Positions 11,004-22,400 are shown, counted from the stretch's first letter. The stretch: DNA of 64,000 nt from Mayamaea pseudoterrestris (GCA_027923505.1 BROI01000011.1:682001-746000), one strand, 5' to 3'. Notes: generated by a model from the sequence alone, not told the origin. Numbers and translations: made by a program.

Positions 11004-11496
11004 AATAACGATGCGATTTTCACTGACCCGGAACGGGCTCAGTGAGTTAAAAGTTTTACGCGTCCCTGCGTGCGTAACACCACTGCGACAAATGATGTCG
11101 GATAGCTACCAGTAATCACCGCAGCGACCCTGCTACGCGCCAACTGAGTATTTCATACTAGCCACTTCTCTATAAAATACCATTGCAACATCCCGCTAGT
11201 TCACGCAGGCAATAGTTGGATAGCTACCAAACCACCGCCCAGTCTGCTGCTGGCAAGTAGATCCCGCACTCCTAGCCTACATAGCGCAGGCACTAGCGCA
11301 GGACTACACCTACCCAACGCCCCTGTGCAACTTTCTTGTCCAACTGCCCATCGGTACCGGTATCCATTGCAACCGCCCACTGATCGACCTAACTATGCGT
11401 CTCACCAAATGAAGTAGCAAGCTTGCCAAAGACTGGGTACTCCAGTGCCAACGGTCGGCAGCCGGACCTCTGCTAAATTAATAACGATGCGATTTT
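11004..11496. repeat. Segment bounded by a 17-bp direct repeat
   Basis: AATAACGATGCGATTTT occurs exactly at 11004-11020 and 11480-11496. The interior is rich in A and C, has no reading frame, and repeats short strings such as GATAGCTACCA. Next to the left repeat, 11021-11044 can form a hairpin (CACTGA-CCCG pairing with CGGG-C-TCAGTG). The structure could be an insertion flanked by a target duplication, or a decayed repeat. Confidence 0.55.
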
Positions 11497-11613
11497 TTAA
11501 GCCACGTCATCGCGGGAATTCTTGCTTCCGATCACCATGGACAACAAAGATCTCACCATGTATCAAGCAGTTGGCAAAAAGGCTCTTTGTTTAGAACAAT
11601 ACATGCACGCGTA

Positions 11614-13032
11614 ATGAGAGGAAAGAATATGTCGAGCGATCGGGGACTATGCTTGCTGCTGATTTTCTTCGCAACTCGCGTCCAATGTTTCTTGCCGACA
11701 GTACCGACAAAACGCCTGCCACAGTCAACTCACTTATTCTATCGAGACGATAAGACATCGCATGATGTCTTGACCATTCCAGTTCTCGACCCTATTCCCA
11801 ATCATCTGCCTCTTTTGCCAGGCAAGGAGTTTGTATTGTCGTCGCCGACTCCCGGACAGTGGTCTGCGCTCGAACAAGCTTTCGCCATGCATCAGCAGCA
11901 ACATGTTTGTGAAGGAGCAAGCGACACCCTAAACAAAGGCACCATTCAGGCAGCTCCAATTATTGCTCTCATGGACGAAGTAACTTTGACGTCGGGCGCG
12001 CTGAAAGCTGGAGAGCGATATGCGACCATTGCTGCCGTTGTTGGAGTTAGCAGCAATGCGCGAAAGCCAACTTTGGATCTCAGTGATGCCAGCTCCTTCA
12101 TGGAGTCAGTTAGAGAAATTGGCAAGCATTCCTTTGCAAATGATAATGTTGATGTTTGTCTTGTTGGTATTGGGCGCGCAGCCTTGCATGATTTCTTTTA
12201 CGAAATGCCAGCTGCAAAACGAAACGCTTTCGACCAAGACGGGCATTTGATATTAGACACATGTCATATTGAGGACGACGAAGATGACACAGATCTGTCA
12301 TCTCTTTTTGACAAGGTTGTTATGGCGCAATTTGATCTATTGATGGATGGACTCGCCAAGGGCGCCGTTCGAAACGGAAATCCGTCGTCGTACACGTCGC
12401 CCGTGCATGCCATTTCCGAAATGAATTCCTTGGCAGGCCAGATTCAGTACCTTCATCAGGAGCGAAAGCGGCTTGTAGCAGGTATCAGGGCAGCCGAAGC
12501 AAGATTGCGCGCCGTCGGAGAACAGGATGAACTCCTGGACCATGATGGCATTGGTCAGTTATATGCATCGAATGCAAGATTAGTGCAAGACGTGTTGATC
12601 AATGACATGTTAAAAAAATTTGGACATGATTCGCTGAAAACGAGCTATTTCGCTCAGGACCGACAAATCGGGTCGAGCGAGGTACTTAGCAGCAAGGAAA
12701 ATTATGGAATGGGTTACGCCGCAACAACATTCTCCACGGTCAGGGAAATAACGGGCGTATGGCTCGACAAGCTTGCTCCATACTTTAGTCCTGCTCGTCA
12801 GCAGTCCGAAGAACACTACTACGAAACTCTTTCGTTTGTGGCAATGCTGTCAATGGATACGATCCTCGAACCTAGTCAGCTCAGGTGGGCGTTGCAGTGC
12901 TGCAACACATCCGAGCGACTGCAACAGGCGTCTGTCTGGATGACAAAGCATTTGCAACTATTGAAAGAGAAATCTCTCATTGTTGCTCAACAGTTGAAGG
13001 ATTGTGGTGAAGAGTGCACGGACCTGTGGTAG
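11614..13032 (+). CDS. Predicted plastid-targeted protein with LON-like N-terminal domain
   Basis: A single exon of 472 residues from the ATG at 11614 (a second ATG at 11629 is also possible; the frame upstream opens only with TTG). The N-terminus has a signal-peptide-like run (LCLLLIFFATRVQC) followed directly by FLPTVP. A Phe right after the predicted cleavage site is typical of plastid import leaders in diatoms and relatives. Residues about 55-200 (IPVLDPIPNHLPLLPGKEF, then IIALMDEV, ATIAAVVGV and VDVCLVGIGRA) follow the strand pattern of the substrate-binding LON N-terminal domain. No protease domain follows. The rest is helical, with a coiled coil near residues 275-300. Function unknown; the LON assignment is tentative. 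Confidence 0.6.
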   Translation: MRGKNMSSDRGLCLLLIFFATRVQCFLPTVPTKRLPQSTHLFYRDDKTSHDVLTIPVLDPIPNHLPLLPGKEFVLSSPTPGQWSALEQAFAMHQQQHVCEGASDTLNKGTIQAAPIIALMDEVTLTSGALKAGERYATIAAVVGVSSNARKPTLDLSDASSFMESVREIGKHSFANDNVDVCLVGIGRAALHDFFYEMPAAKRNAFDQDGHLILDTCHIEDDEDDTDLSSLFDKVVMAQFDLLMDGLAKGAVRNGNPSSYTSPVHAISEMNSLAGQIQYLHQERKRLVAGIRAAEARLRAVGEQDELLDHDGIGQLYASNARLVQDVLINDMLKKFGHDSLKTSYFAQDRQIGSSEVLSSKENYGMGYAATTFSTVREITGVWLDKLAPYFSPARQQSEEHYYETLSFVAMLSMDTILEPSQLRWALQCCNTSERLQQASVWMTKHLQLLKEKSLIVAQQLKDCGEECTDLW

Positions 13033-13330
13033 TCTTGGTTACTGGGTTTGACTTACTTTGGCAGAAAGCTTCCGTCTTAGCCACTTTTACACGTAGCGTA
13101 AATGCAACAATCACCGATTTAAACAACGTAAAACACTTTTTTGTACATGACTTACATCTTTCCCATAAAATGCCGACGTTTAATTGCGAACAATGAACAG
13201 GATCTTCAATAAATTATGGCTATGGGTAGCTGAAGTCTGCTCATTGGCCTACGTGTAAGACGATTGCTTCTGTCTGCTGGCAACGAATTAACTTTTTCGT
13301 TGTAAATTGCTATAAATAGTCTGATTATTG

Positions 13331-15591
13331 TTAAAATTGCTCATCACTGCATAAAGGTCGAGTTTCAAACTCTTTGCGATCAACTTTATCCATAAGTTCA
13401 GGCAGCGTCTCGGACAAGGTACTGGCGAGGCTCCTCGCTGCAACGAAGTTTCCGAGATCGGCCTGAGCCATGGCGACTCTGTAGACGGTTTTGTGATTCA
13501 CTAATCCTCCACTCTCAAGCGCTTCAAGAACAACTTCATTGGCAGTGTCCACCTCATCCGCTTGACACAATAGCTCGACATACTCTCGGATGATATGGGC
13601 CGTCGGGACAATTTCAGCATCTTCCATTGCCGAAAGATATTCACTAGCCTTTTCAAGGCAATCGCGCAAAACATCTTCGCTTGGCTCGCCAACCTTGCGT
13701 ACGCGGTACAAGTGCTTGCCGAGTCCTTCCAATGCAAAGCTGTACGAGTCGGCATCCATTTCAAGGCCAAATCTCTTGAATTCGTCTATGACAAACGAGA
13801 CGCAGTGAACGTCTCCTCGTTCTGCCATTGCTGACATTACGCAGTTTAACTGTTCTGTGGAGACAGGCGAACCATCCTGATACGAAGTTTGAAGCTGGCC
13901 CAATGCCAAATCCACATTCTCAAGTATTCCACTGGGGATTGAGGGAGGTAACGCTCGTGAGCCGCAGGCGATGCCGAAATGCAGCAAACTTTTCGTCATA
14001 CATACCGCAATCGTGCCGAAACACCTCGTATGAGCGCACGAGACACACTCATGCCCCTGCCCTTCATGTCATTCATTGCTATAAAAGCGTTCGCGTACGT
14101 CTCCTGATGCGAAGCAAAGGTAACGACAGCATTCTCGTACAATGCAAGCGATGGCTCGTACTTGTAGACGTCAACAAGCTCCCACACTAGCATAGTCATG
14201 TCCAAATTTGACGCTTGTGCAGCGCTCGAGCTCAACGCCTCTAATGTCGCAAGATCAATGATGTACTCTTGCCCGTCGTCTGACTCTTGTCGTTGTAAAT
14301 CGGCAATGGCTCTCATAGAGACACATGCCTGGTTTGTGTCCATAAATGGATACATATTCTCCAAAGAATGCAAAACGGTCGTAGAATTACATCGGGCGCC
14401 AACAGTAACCACTCGTTGCAATATATCAGCATAAGGCAAATCATCAGAACGATTGAACTTAGACATGGACAGCAAATGCTCCCAATATCCAACCTTCAAT
14501 GTCATTCCCTCGTCAAGCATGTGCCGGTATAGGCGATTCGCGAAATGACCAACGCGAGTCGCTCGTTGCTGTGCCAATGCCGATACAAGAGTCGGAACAC
14601 AATTCTGTTGCGCGTCACGATCCAGCCGTAACACCCGTTGCACCATGGATCGAGTAAGCTTGTGGATTTCATGATAATTGTGTTTCAATGGATCCATATG
14701 GCGCATGCAATCGCTTAGCCGACCGTACATACTAGCGAGCACGACATTGTTTACACCACCTGGTATCAACGTTTGGTAGTGCAGTAAAATCTTATCGGCA
14801 GCGAATGGTTGTTGATTTGTCGTCAAAAGGGCAAAGAGAGCATACAATAATTGAGTATCATTGACCTCTTCTCCAGAACGGATTGTCTTGTAATAAAGTT
14901 GCATCGCCTTGTCATGATCGCCTTCTTTGATCGCAGCGTAAAGATCCGAGTGCGGCCGAGTTGGACGATTGAAAAAGGAAATATTCTTCGCCCTCTCCCT
15001 TCTATCCAAATGTCGTGTTTCCTGTAATGTTGATGTTTCTTGAGCATCGGTATCAACCACACCTGATTGATTATGACTCTCGTCAACCATTGTGGTCTGC
15101 TCAAATAACACGGCTGCATCGACAGGAGCCTTCCACTCAAATGATCCGTCTGCGTTTTCTCGGCTTTGGTTCGAAAAGTAGCGTAGCCATTTTGGTAAGT
15201 CCGGTCCTATGGCCATATCATCAACTTCAAAGCTTTTTATTGGTAATTCTTGCGCTTGAGAGAAAAGAACCGGCGCAGAAATTGCTGGTAATATCTGGGT
15301 TGATGGGAAGAATTCTTGCGATCGAAGCAAACTCGATGTCAGGTACATGGCAGCTTCACGCTTTTGGGAACGATCGAATCGCTCGTGTTCCACACTCCCT
15401 GGAATTCTAACTGATAAATTATCATTTATATTGAAATATGCTGCGGGCAGATCGGATACTCTAACTGAATCTAGAGGGAGTGGACGCGTCGAGAAGCGTG
15501 ACAGGCTCGGGGACATTCTACAGTGCAAATGTCCAGCTTTTCTCCATGAATTTCCGGGGACTTTCTGCACAAAGCGTTGCGATCGAAGCAT
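13331..15591 (-). CDS. PPR-like organellar protein
   Basis: Two exons read on the minus strand, 15591-14006 and 13931-13331, joined across a 74-bp intron (13932-14005) with a GTATGT donor. The joined frame is 728 residues. The frame upstream of 15591 starts only at GTG. From the ATG the N-terminus (MLRSQRFVQKVPGNSWRK) is Arg/Lys-rich without acids, like a mitochondrial presequence. Beyond residue 250 it is a chain of helix pairs of PPR/TPR type, such as EGDHDKAMQLYYKTIRSGEE and CADILQ-like segments spaced at roughly 35 residues. By analogy it would bind organellar RNA. Individual repeats are degenerate, so the exact subclass is uncertain. It shares a divergent promoter with the DNLZ gene, where a 42-bp repeat array sits. 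Confidence 0.75.
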
Positions 15592-15967
15592 TTTTGTAGA
15601 ATTGTATCGTAGGTATGATCGGAAAATCAGTCTTCCTTTGCAAAAGGTTGATGGTGAGGGACAGTAAAACAACGCCCAGTCTCGCGGGTCCACCTTTTTC
15701 TAAATGCAGTCGCCCTGCGACGCAACGTGCGATGGACTGGTTCATTGGCTCTGAAGGAGGTCGGAACCTTTATGCCGTGGGGCTTAACTATTTGGAGTTT
15801 CAAAGTTTTTGGCAGTACTCTTTGAGCTACAGTGACAAGAATCAAAGTTTTTGGCACTACTCTTTGAACGACAGTGACAAGAATCAAAGTTTTTGGTAGT
15901 ACTCTCTGAACGATAGTGCGAGGATCTCGTCATAGCATGGCGCAATCGCGGTGCCTGTCGACTGTCG
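15592..15967. promoter_or_regulatory. Divergent promoter region, PPR-like / DNLZ
   Basis: A 376-bp spacer between divergent start codons. Its main content is the three-copy 42-bp array at 15801-15918. No gene is seen. Confidence 0.45.
15801..15918. repeat. Repeat family 1 derivative, three 42-bp units
   Basis: Units begin with CAAAGTTTTTGG at 15801, 15843 and 15885, an exact 42-bp period. Each contains a TTGG(C/T)A(G/C)TACTC core and an ACGA(C/T)AGTG or CTACAGTG tail. The core matches the right arm of the palindromes at 2.4 and 55.8 kb. Confidence 0.85.
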
Positions 15968-16666
15968 ATGCACCGCATTTCATATGGACTCTCACTGAAA
16001 AAGCAGACCATTTTTTCTATGTATGGTAATAAGAGCAGGCTTCACATAATGAGTAAACTTGGGACTATGAAGATCACGAATACTTTGTTTGTCCGAGCAC
16101 TTGCTGCGCCAAGATGCTTGAGAAATTGCTCTGGAGAACGATCCGTCACAAACGCTCGACCATATTCCTTGTCCGCCATGACGAGCACCTTACGGCATCC
16201 ATCCCATCTTCAAATCGAATGCTCTAGAAGATGTTTCACATCCAAGGAACAGTTCGTCTCTGGTAAAATTCCATCAGACATGATAGCCACGGACACTAGC
16301 TCGTCGAACGACCACATTACAATTCCAGGGTCGCAGACTGGCGGTCGCAAGCTTGCAATTGTGTTTACATGCAACGTTTGCGAGACACGAAGTGCCAAGC
16401 AATTTACTGAGCGATCCTACACACATGGCGTCGTTATTGTCAGGTGTCCTGGTTGCGACAATTTGCATCTCATTGCGGATCGATTGCAGTACTTTGGTGC
16501 CGACAACTTTGATTTGAATACGATTGTTGAACGAACTGGTCGAAGTTATAAAACAGTCGACGACCAAAATGTTTACGAGCTGAGTTTGGAAGAACTGGTT
16601 GGTAAAGAGAGAACGGAGGAGCTTTTACGTGATGCTGTAGCAACATCCACTGAGCGCGCACCATAA
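15968..16666 (+). CDS. DNLZ: DNL-type zinc finger protein (Zim17/Hep1/DNLZ), mitochondrial Hsp70 escort
   Basis: A single exon with up to 232 residues. The zinc ribbon is complete: FTCNVCETRSAKQF and, 25 residues on, VIVRCPGCDNLHLIAD, with Cys at 135, 138, 160 and 163 counted from the longest start. This family keeps mitochondrial (and plastid) Hsp70 soluble for protein import and Fe-S assembly. In-frame ATGs lie at 15968, 16019, 16049 and 16067. The last gives MKITNTLFVRALAAPRCLRN, a good mitochondrial presequence, so the true start may be internal. An ISCA gene lies 14 kb downstream and may act in the same broad pathway. Confidence 0.9.
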   Translation: MHRISYGLSLKKQTIFSMYGNKSRLHIMSKLGTMKITNTLFVRALAAPRCLRNCSGERSVTNARPYSLSAMTSTLRHPSHLQIECSRRCFTSKEQFVSGKIPSDMIATDTSSSNDHITIPGSQTGGRKLAIVFTCNVCETRSAKQFTERSYTHGVVIVRCPGCDNLHLIADRLQYFGADNFDLNTIVERTGRSYKTVDDQNVYELSLEELVGKERTEELLRDAVATSTERAP

Positions 16667-16850
16667 ATTATTATACATTGCCTCTGCTACGCAGTGCCTT
16701 ATCATTGTAAATGATCCGATAACAAATCAAACCGTTACATTGAGCTTTAGTTTATCGAAAAGGCTTCCACCTTTTCCGAACCTTCAGCAAAGCACTTTGC
16801 AGCGAAGGTTCAAGATGCTCAAATTTTTTCTTTGTTGTGCTTTCCGACTT

Positions 16851-17308
16851 TTATGCCTGTACAACAAGACTGGCTACATCCTCTCTTTGGATACACCCTC
16901 TTGCATCAGTGTTTTCCGTCCAAATAGCCTTTGCGGTCGCAGGCTCGCTCGTCGAGCCGTCAGGACGAATAGTCGACCAATTCGAGTTGGTGTAATACTT
17001 GATGAGCACACATTCTGTTCGCTCCTTTGTCTCCAATGCATCCTTCAAAACTTAAAAAGAGAGGGCGGCGCCGCCTCCTTGCTCCTACCACACTCAATGA
17101 TAGTCACAAGAATTATACGTCTTACGTCGCTCCCAAAATGCCAGCATTCTTGATAACACGTTGCTGTTGCCGGCGTAGTCAACGCGCTGACTCTCTTCGT
17201 CACTAGTGGATGCTCCAAGTGTGCTAATTGCAGCGTCGCATCCATCCATGCATTATCAACCACCTTTTGGTCAAAAGAAACTCCGACAATGGCCGTGACT
17301 GGCGCCAT
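16851..17308 (-). CDS. Possible small gene, unknown product
   Basis: A weak candidate. An ATG at 17308 opens a frame to 17126, and a GTAAGA donor at 17125 can be joined to an acceptor at 17043 (83-bp intron) in phase 0, continuing to a TAA at 16851, for 124 residues. The N-terminal exon reads APVTAIVGVSFDQKVVDNAW and the second exon contains ECVLIKYYTNSNWSTIRPDG. No family is recognised. The upstream sequence to 17600 is open in other frames and could supply another exon. Support is only the clean splice and the lack of any competing gene in this gap. Confidence 0.3.
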
Positions 17309-18001
17309 CCATTGCGTTGAGCTCCGTGGCGACGGTCGGATCTTGCGCCAGAGCCGTCACTGTCCTTGGAGCCACGCTTGGAGCTGATGGCGCGAACAAC
17401 GCGACAAGAACCTCCAGCGGCAGATACTTGATTGTATGTTGCTGTATGTATTTTAAATGTGTGATGATTTCGAATGGTGTCGATGACGAGGCAATGGAAG
17501 CAATGCCGTATGGGGCGGGGCGACCACAAGGCCGCCGCAGCTGAAAATGCAAAAGCACCGAGTAGAATTGCATGGTTTGCTGAACATTGAAGAGCCAAGC
17601 AATGGTCGAGTTAAAGGTACACGATGAAGCCTTTGTTTACCGTTAGCGGAGGCTCGTCGAGTCGTCGAGTCGCTGCGCAGCGGCATGGTGGTCGTACTTG
17701 TAACAGCAGGCAAGTATGAAACGAGTGCCCGTGTCAATTACGTCATTAGGCAATAGTACGAAACAAATGCCAGTGTCAATTACGTCACTAGGCAATATTA
17801 CGAAACAAGTGCCAGTGTCAATTACGTCACTAGGCAATAGTACAAAACAAGTGCCAGTGAAAACTGCGTCATAAGGCAATTGTATAATACGAGTGCCAGA
17901 GAAAACTGCATCACGACACATTTGCCCTGAAACGAGTGCCAGTGAGAACTGCGTCATATACACATAAGCCTTGATGTGCGAGCAAACTGTTCGACGGCAT
18001 A
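17309..18001. other. Intergenic region with 42-bp tandem array
   Basis: A 693-bp gap upstream of the methyltransferase-like gene. The right half is the six-unit array at 17718-17960. The left half has short open frames on both strands without recognisable products. Confidence 0.45.
17718..17960. repeat. 42-bp tandem repeat family 2, six units
   Basis: Units start at 17718, 17760, 17802, 17844, 17886 and 17929, so the period is 42 bp (43 for the last). Each carries an (A/G)TGCC(A/C)G core and most an ACGTCA or GCGTCA element (for example TTACGTCA). The reverse complement of this unit forms the array at 30359-30540. It ends about 40 bp before the ATG at 18002. Confidence 0.9.
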
Positions 18002-19462
18002 ATGCCAAGTTCTCCTAACGAGCTCGTCCTTTGTATATACACGGATGCTATTATGGACGATAATCTTCCAGCATCTGCATGTATCATTGCCGACAAGGAT
18101 ATTGAGAGCGCCAGCAAGGGCTTGATGTTTGATACATTTGAAAGTGGACTGGTTCGCGGGGTCATCTTTTCAAAGTCCGTTCGATCGGCTTTCTGTTCCT
18201 TCGATGTCATTTTAGAAGGAGAAAGACACCGAGACGAGGTGATGATTGATAGCAAAAGTAATTGCAACATTATCATGGTAAGAATCCAGTTCCCCTTGGA
18301 CGACATTGTTCCTTTTCGATCACACTGTCGACGCTGCTACAAGCTTGGCGACTTGATGGTGTTTCACGACGGATCATGGAGCAAGGATAATGCCAAGACC
18401 TCAACGACAAACTGCGACTGGCGGTCAATCAAGCTTATATTGGGGCCCCAGAGCTTGCGACATTTGGAAACGATGGTGCGGGTGGAAAAGGTGAGGTATT
18501 GGAGCATGAAGCAGTGTCAGGAACTAACAAAGAGCTTGATTCCAGCAAAGACGCAAGTTCTGCAATGCGATAATGAGCAATGTCCAACAATCAAGACTTT
18601 ATCAGATAATAAAACAGATACTGGCCATCCTGTAAGCAATGGAGACTGTCCTGCAAGCGCTCACGGAAGTGGACTGGAGAAACGAGTCCAAGCGCAGTAC
18701 GTTGCACAATTTTTGGTCCACATGATAATGTACAAGCTCCAGTATCTAACAATCAACGAACAGCAGATAAGACCGATGAACTCGGATTTTATAAATTTAA
18801 CCTTGTGGGCGACGACTGATCCTCGAACCACAAACATGCAACTCTTTCAACAGGCAGTAGAATGGCTTAACGCCGGAAACGGTGTCATCGACGCAGCTGG
18901 AGGCTCCGGCCACGTATCCATGCAGCTTGGACTAATGGGCGTACGTTCGACGGTAATTGATGCGAGAGAAGCAGTTGGTAAACTCCCTGGAAGAGACCGG
19001 AAGATTTGGAAGCATGCCTTGAAGCGGTCTAGTAGATCGGTCGTCGAGCGCGACGACAATGTCTATTGTCAACCCATTATTCCTTATGAAGCTCGGCGAG
19101 GGTGGTTCGGTCCGTCTTTAAGCGGCGTTGACACAAGTTATAGACATCCCGACGAGACATCATTGACAGTCTATGACCGGAAAAGTGATCTTTTTCTTGG
19201 TTGCTCCGCTGTCATCGCCTTGCATCCGGATGAAGCGACAGAGGCCATTGTCAGTATGTCAGTCGAAGCAAACAAGCCATTGGTCGTGGTCCCTTGTTGT
19301 GTGTTCGCTCGTGTCTTCCCCAACAGGTTAAAACCGGGGACGGCGGAGTCCGTACGCTCGCGGGCTGACTTGCTGCATTACCTTGCCGCAAAGCATGAGA
19401 GTATTGGACAAACGACACTTCCTTTCCAAGGAGCAAATACTCTTCTGTGGTCCTTTTTTTGA
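18002..19462 (+). CDS. Methyltransferase-like protein
   Basis: A single exon of 486 residues. Near residue 295 there is a Rossmann-type SAM-binding signature, GVIDAAGGSGHVSMQLGL, followed by an acidic strand end (STVIDAR). Near 405-435 come ALHPDEATEAIV and PLVVVPCCVFARVFP, which resemble the distal motifs of METTL25/TRM13-like proteins that have an LHxxG or HxCG element and a PCC motif. The N-terminal half (about 250 residues) is not recognised. Substrate unknown; RNA is plausible but not shown. The stop is only 25 bp from the stop of the convergent OPR-like gene. Confidence 0.7.
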   Translation: MPSSPNELVLCIYTDAIMDDNLPASACIIADKDIESASKGLMFDTFESGLVRGVIFSKSVRSAFCSFDVILEGERHRDEVMIDSKSNCNIIMVRIQFPLDDIVPFRSHCRRCYKLGDLMVFHDGSWSKDNAKTSTTNCDWRSIKLILGPQSLRHLETMVRVEKVRYWSMKQCQELTKSLIPAKTQVLQCDNEQCPTIKTLSDNKTDTGHPVSNGDCPASAHGSGLEKRVQAQYVAQFLVHMIMYKLQYLTINEQQIRPMNSDFINLTLWATTDPRTTNMQLFQQAVEWLNAGNGVIDAAGGSGHVSMQLGLMGVRSTVIDAREAVGKLPGRDRKIWKHALKRSSRSVVERDDNVYCQPIIPYEARRGWFGPSLSGVDTSYRHPDETSLTVYDRKSDLFLGCSAVIALHPDEATEAIVSMSVEANKPLVVVPCCVFARVFPNRLKPGTAESVRSRADLLHYLAAKHESIGQTTLPFQGANTLLWSFF

Positions 19463-19487
19463 GGACAGCAGCGTGGAAGAAAATAAT

Positions 19488-22400
19488 TTAAGGAAGTGCT
19501 CGACTCAACAAACGCTTGGCCAAATCGCTTTGAAATTCTTTGTCAAGTCGGCTCCTGAGCTGGCCCGACGCAAAATCGATACGGTGATACTGATCGATCA
19601 GTTCTGAGCAACGGCCAAGTTCAAAGAACGTAGCTTGGTAAATTCGATTTGTAGTTTTTAACGGGCAGATCCCACTGGCAGCTTCTGTTTTTACTGGGAC
19701 GTCGCAGATATTGGCAATAATTTGAAGGAACCTATCATTATCCATGTCTACTTCTCGAGTTTGTGAAAGGCCAAAGATGGATTTCAGTTTGCCCGAAAAC
19801 GCCCCTGTACCTGTTTCAGCATTTACCTTGATCGACTTTTGAATTTGCTGAGCTTGATAGGTAACGTTAGCAATACATTCGTTCAATTCAACTCCACCTT
19901 GTAGCGTATCTTTCAATATTTTGCGCCGTGTCGTCACCACATCATTTATCTTATTCACAACCTCATCAACCTTGATCGGCGAAAGAGCGTAAACAGTGAG
20001 CAATCTACGTAGCTCGACGACAGTCATCGTATTTAGTAAGGTTATCGTAACTTTGGCAAGCTCAGCCATGAGCATCTCTGTGGAAGCGCAAAGCTCCGAT
20101 AATATCACTGATTGATCTGGGAGTGTAGTCTTTTCTGTTTCACCAGAATTAGTCTCATTACTGATATTGTTAGTCGCGGCAACGCGGTCGCTCTCCAGTT
20201 CGTCGCTGATGGCTTCGTTAACTAATGCAATTGTCTCTGTCAAGTCGCAAATAATAGCCACAGAGTACCCAGATTGAAGCCGCCTGGTAATGTGATGAAT
20301 GACTGTAATTGCATACGAAGGCTTGGCGATTAAAAGCTTTGTCGTCACAACACCACGAAGAAGCTTCGCAAGCCTGCGATCTGTCAACTCGTCAAACTGA
20401 CTTGTCATCAGAAATGTCATACTTGAAACCAGTTCTAATCTGCGATGAGCCGCTTGAAAGTCGGACATTTGTGCGTTATATTTCACGCCCAGCTCGCCTA
20501 ACGACCATAACAGTTTTGCCGATTCAGGGGGAGCGAGAAGTTTATCATCATCGCACTTGAATTCGTTCAGATATTGAGCAACGCGTCGAACAAAGTGAGC
20601 AATGCGTTCTCGCCCAATTGTCGCTCTACCGGTAGTCCCAGCGACAGCACCGCACAATCTCGCAAGGTCAAACAATGGGCATTCGCGCAAAAGTCGGCCA
20701 TTTTTGGACGACAACAAGCGTAATACAACGCGCATCAGGCTGTCGCCACCGCATATCCAGATATTATTCGACGCGAATTTCGTCAAAGAACACAAGAACT
20801 TGCATAGTGTCGATGGGTCGACTGGAAGATCTTTGAGCAATGGTCGAGGCTTCCTGGTAATAATGGAATGAGCGTCACCGTCAATCACAGACTCTTGCTC
20901 GAGCCGCTGATTATCTAAAAGCATGGCATTGGGTTTGCCAAAAAAAGATTTGAAATTAAGAGGCTGCTTTGCTGATTGCTGCGACAAACCATCTACCGTT
21001 GCAGGCATATCTGAGCATGATTCCCATTGTTGCAAGGCCATATCTATAGTCGCAAGCGCTTTACCAATCGCCTCATTAGCATCAAAATCTGTTTCAGAAT
21101 CATTATTAACAAGTTCGAGATATCCCCAAGCAATCCTCGCAACATCTTCTGTCCCATACATTTGTAAGTTATTTGCTGCGGTAAGCAATGCGACTCGGGC
21201 GAGACTCTGCAATGGTTCGATCGGAGCTTCGCATGCTCGACTAGCTTTTGTACGTATGGTCACGAGTGCCCAGATTAATCTCGAAAGCTCTGGAGGGTGA
21301 CATGTGGCAGAAAGCTCAAAAGGAACTGCATTGTTGTCGTATGTACTGTAGTGCGCAGCGTTCAGGACCGCTTCGGCCATTGCGCTGCACATTGACACAA
21401 CTTGTTCGCCAGTTGTTGATGGGTTTTCATCCACCGACTTTGCTACGGCCCAAGCGAAGTTGGACAAGTCGCCCATTGGAAGTTGTCGAAGACTCTCCGC
21501 ACCGAGGTGAGCAAATGTTTCAACAATCGTTTCAACCACAGTATCGCGCACGGGGTCTTGTAGTTCGGTCACAGTCCAAGCAATTGAGCAGAGATCGTGA
21601 TTCGAGAACACACGAGAATCGGATTTGCTATGAGATTCGATAACATATTCCGACCTAGTAAGCGATAATTGTCGCTCCAACGCTTTTGGATAGTCGATGG
21701 ATGCACACGAAGTGCTGCCGCTTGTCGAGTCCATGACTACAACTTCTTGAGAAGGATTGGAAGATGAAAGCACTGTCTCCGCGAGCATAGTTGCTTCCAG
21801 AGCATCTCGCTCAGATTGAAGCAGCGAAGCAGCATCAACCAATTCCACGGAAGTCAGCTCCTCACTGACAGTATGCGAATCCTCCAAATTATTATGGTCT
21901 TCCAGCAAGATTTGTTCGCCCTGGTCCAATGAAGTGCGTACAACGTCAAGCTCCGCCTTTAACCAAACGAGTAGTCGATCGAATGCGACTTCTCGAAAGG
22001 CAGTCGTCGTTTCTGAGAGAGCCATCTCATCCTGATTCATATAATCAGAGCGGCCATGTAAAGCAATTGCCCACAATACATCTGTCAACTCATTGGGACT
22101 CAACCAGTCTATTAAGGAATGCTTATTGTCAGAGTTTTCGCTGTCGGACCGAAAGACAGCTTGGGAATTAACATCTTCCTGCGTCTCGGCTGCTTCAGAT
22201 CTGGCAAGTCGCTCTACTGCATCGTTCGTACCGATGTTACCCATGTGAATTGCAGCTTCCACGTCTTGTGCTCTACGCCGCAGATCATAAGGGTCTTGAC
22301 AAAGTATAGAGCAACAAACCTCGAACAAAGGCGCAAAGCGGATACCGGTATACGCTCGGACGCAAGCAAAAGCCCATGCGGTTGATGCTGCATCTCGAGC

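Larger units (their letters stand above)
10141..11613. other. Gene-free stretch with decayed repeats
   Basis: About 1.47 kb without a convincing reading frame on either strand. The first half holds a decayed tandem repeat (10410-10880). The second half (11004-11496) is poor in G and bounded by 17-bp direct repeats. The last 100 bp are the presumed promoter of the downstream gene. Confidence 0.6.

Noticed and set aside
16740-17153. 137-residue plus-strand frame after DNLZ
   Set aside because: No features, TTG start, and composition unlike neighbouring genes. The minus-strand spliced model is slightly better, though itself weak.
17718-17960. CRISPR-like array
   Set aside because: The 42-bp units are contiguous without unique spacers, the genome is eukaryotic, and there are no cas genes.
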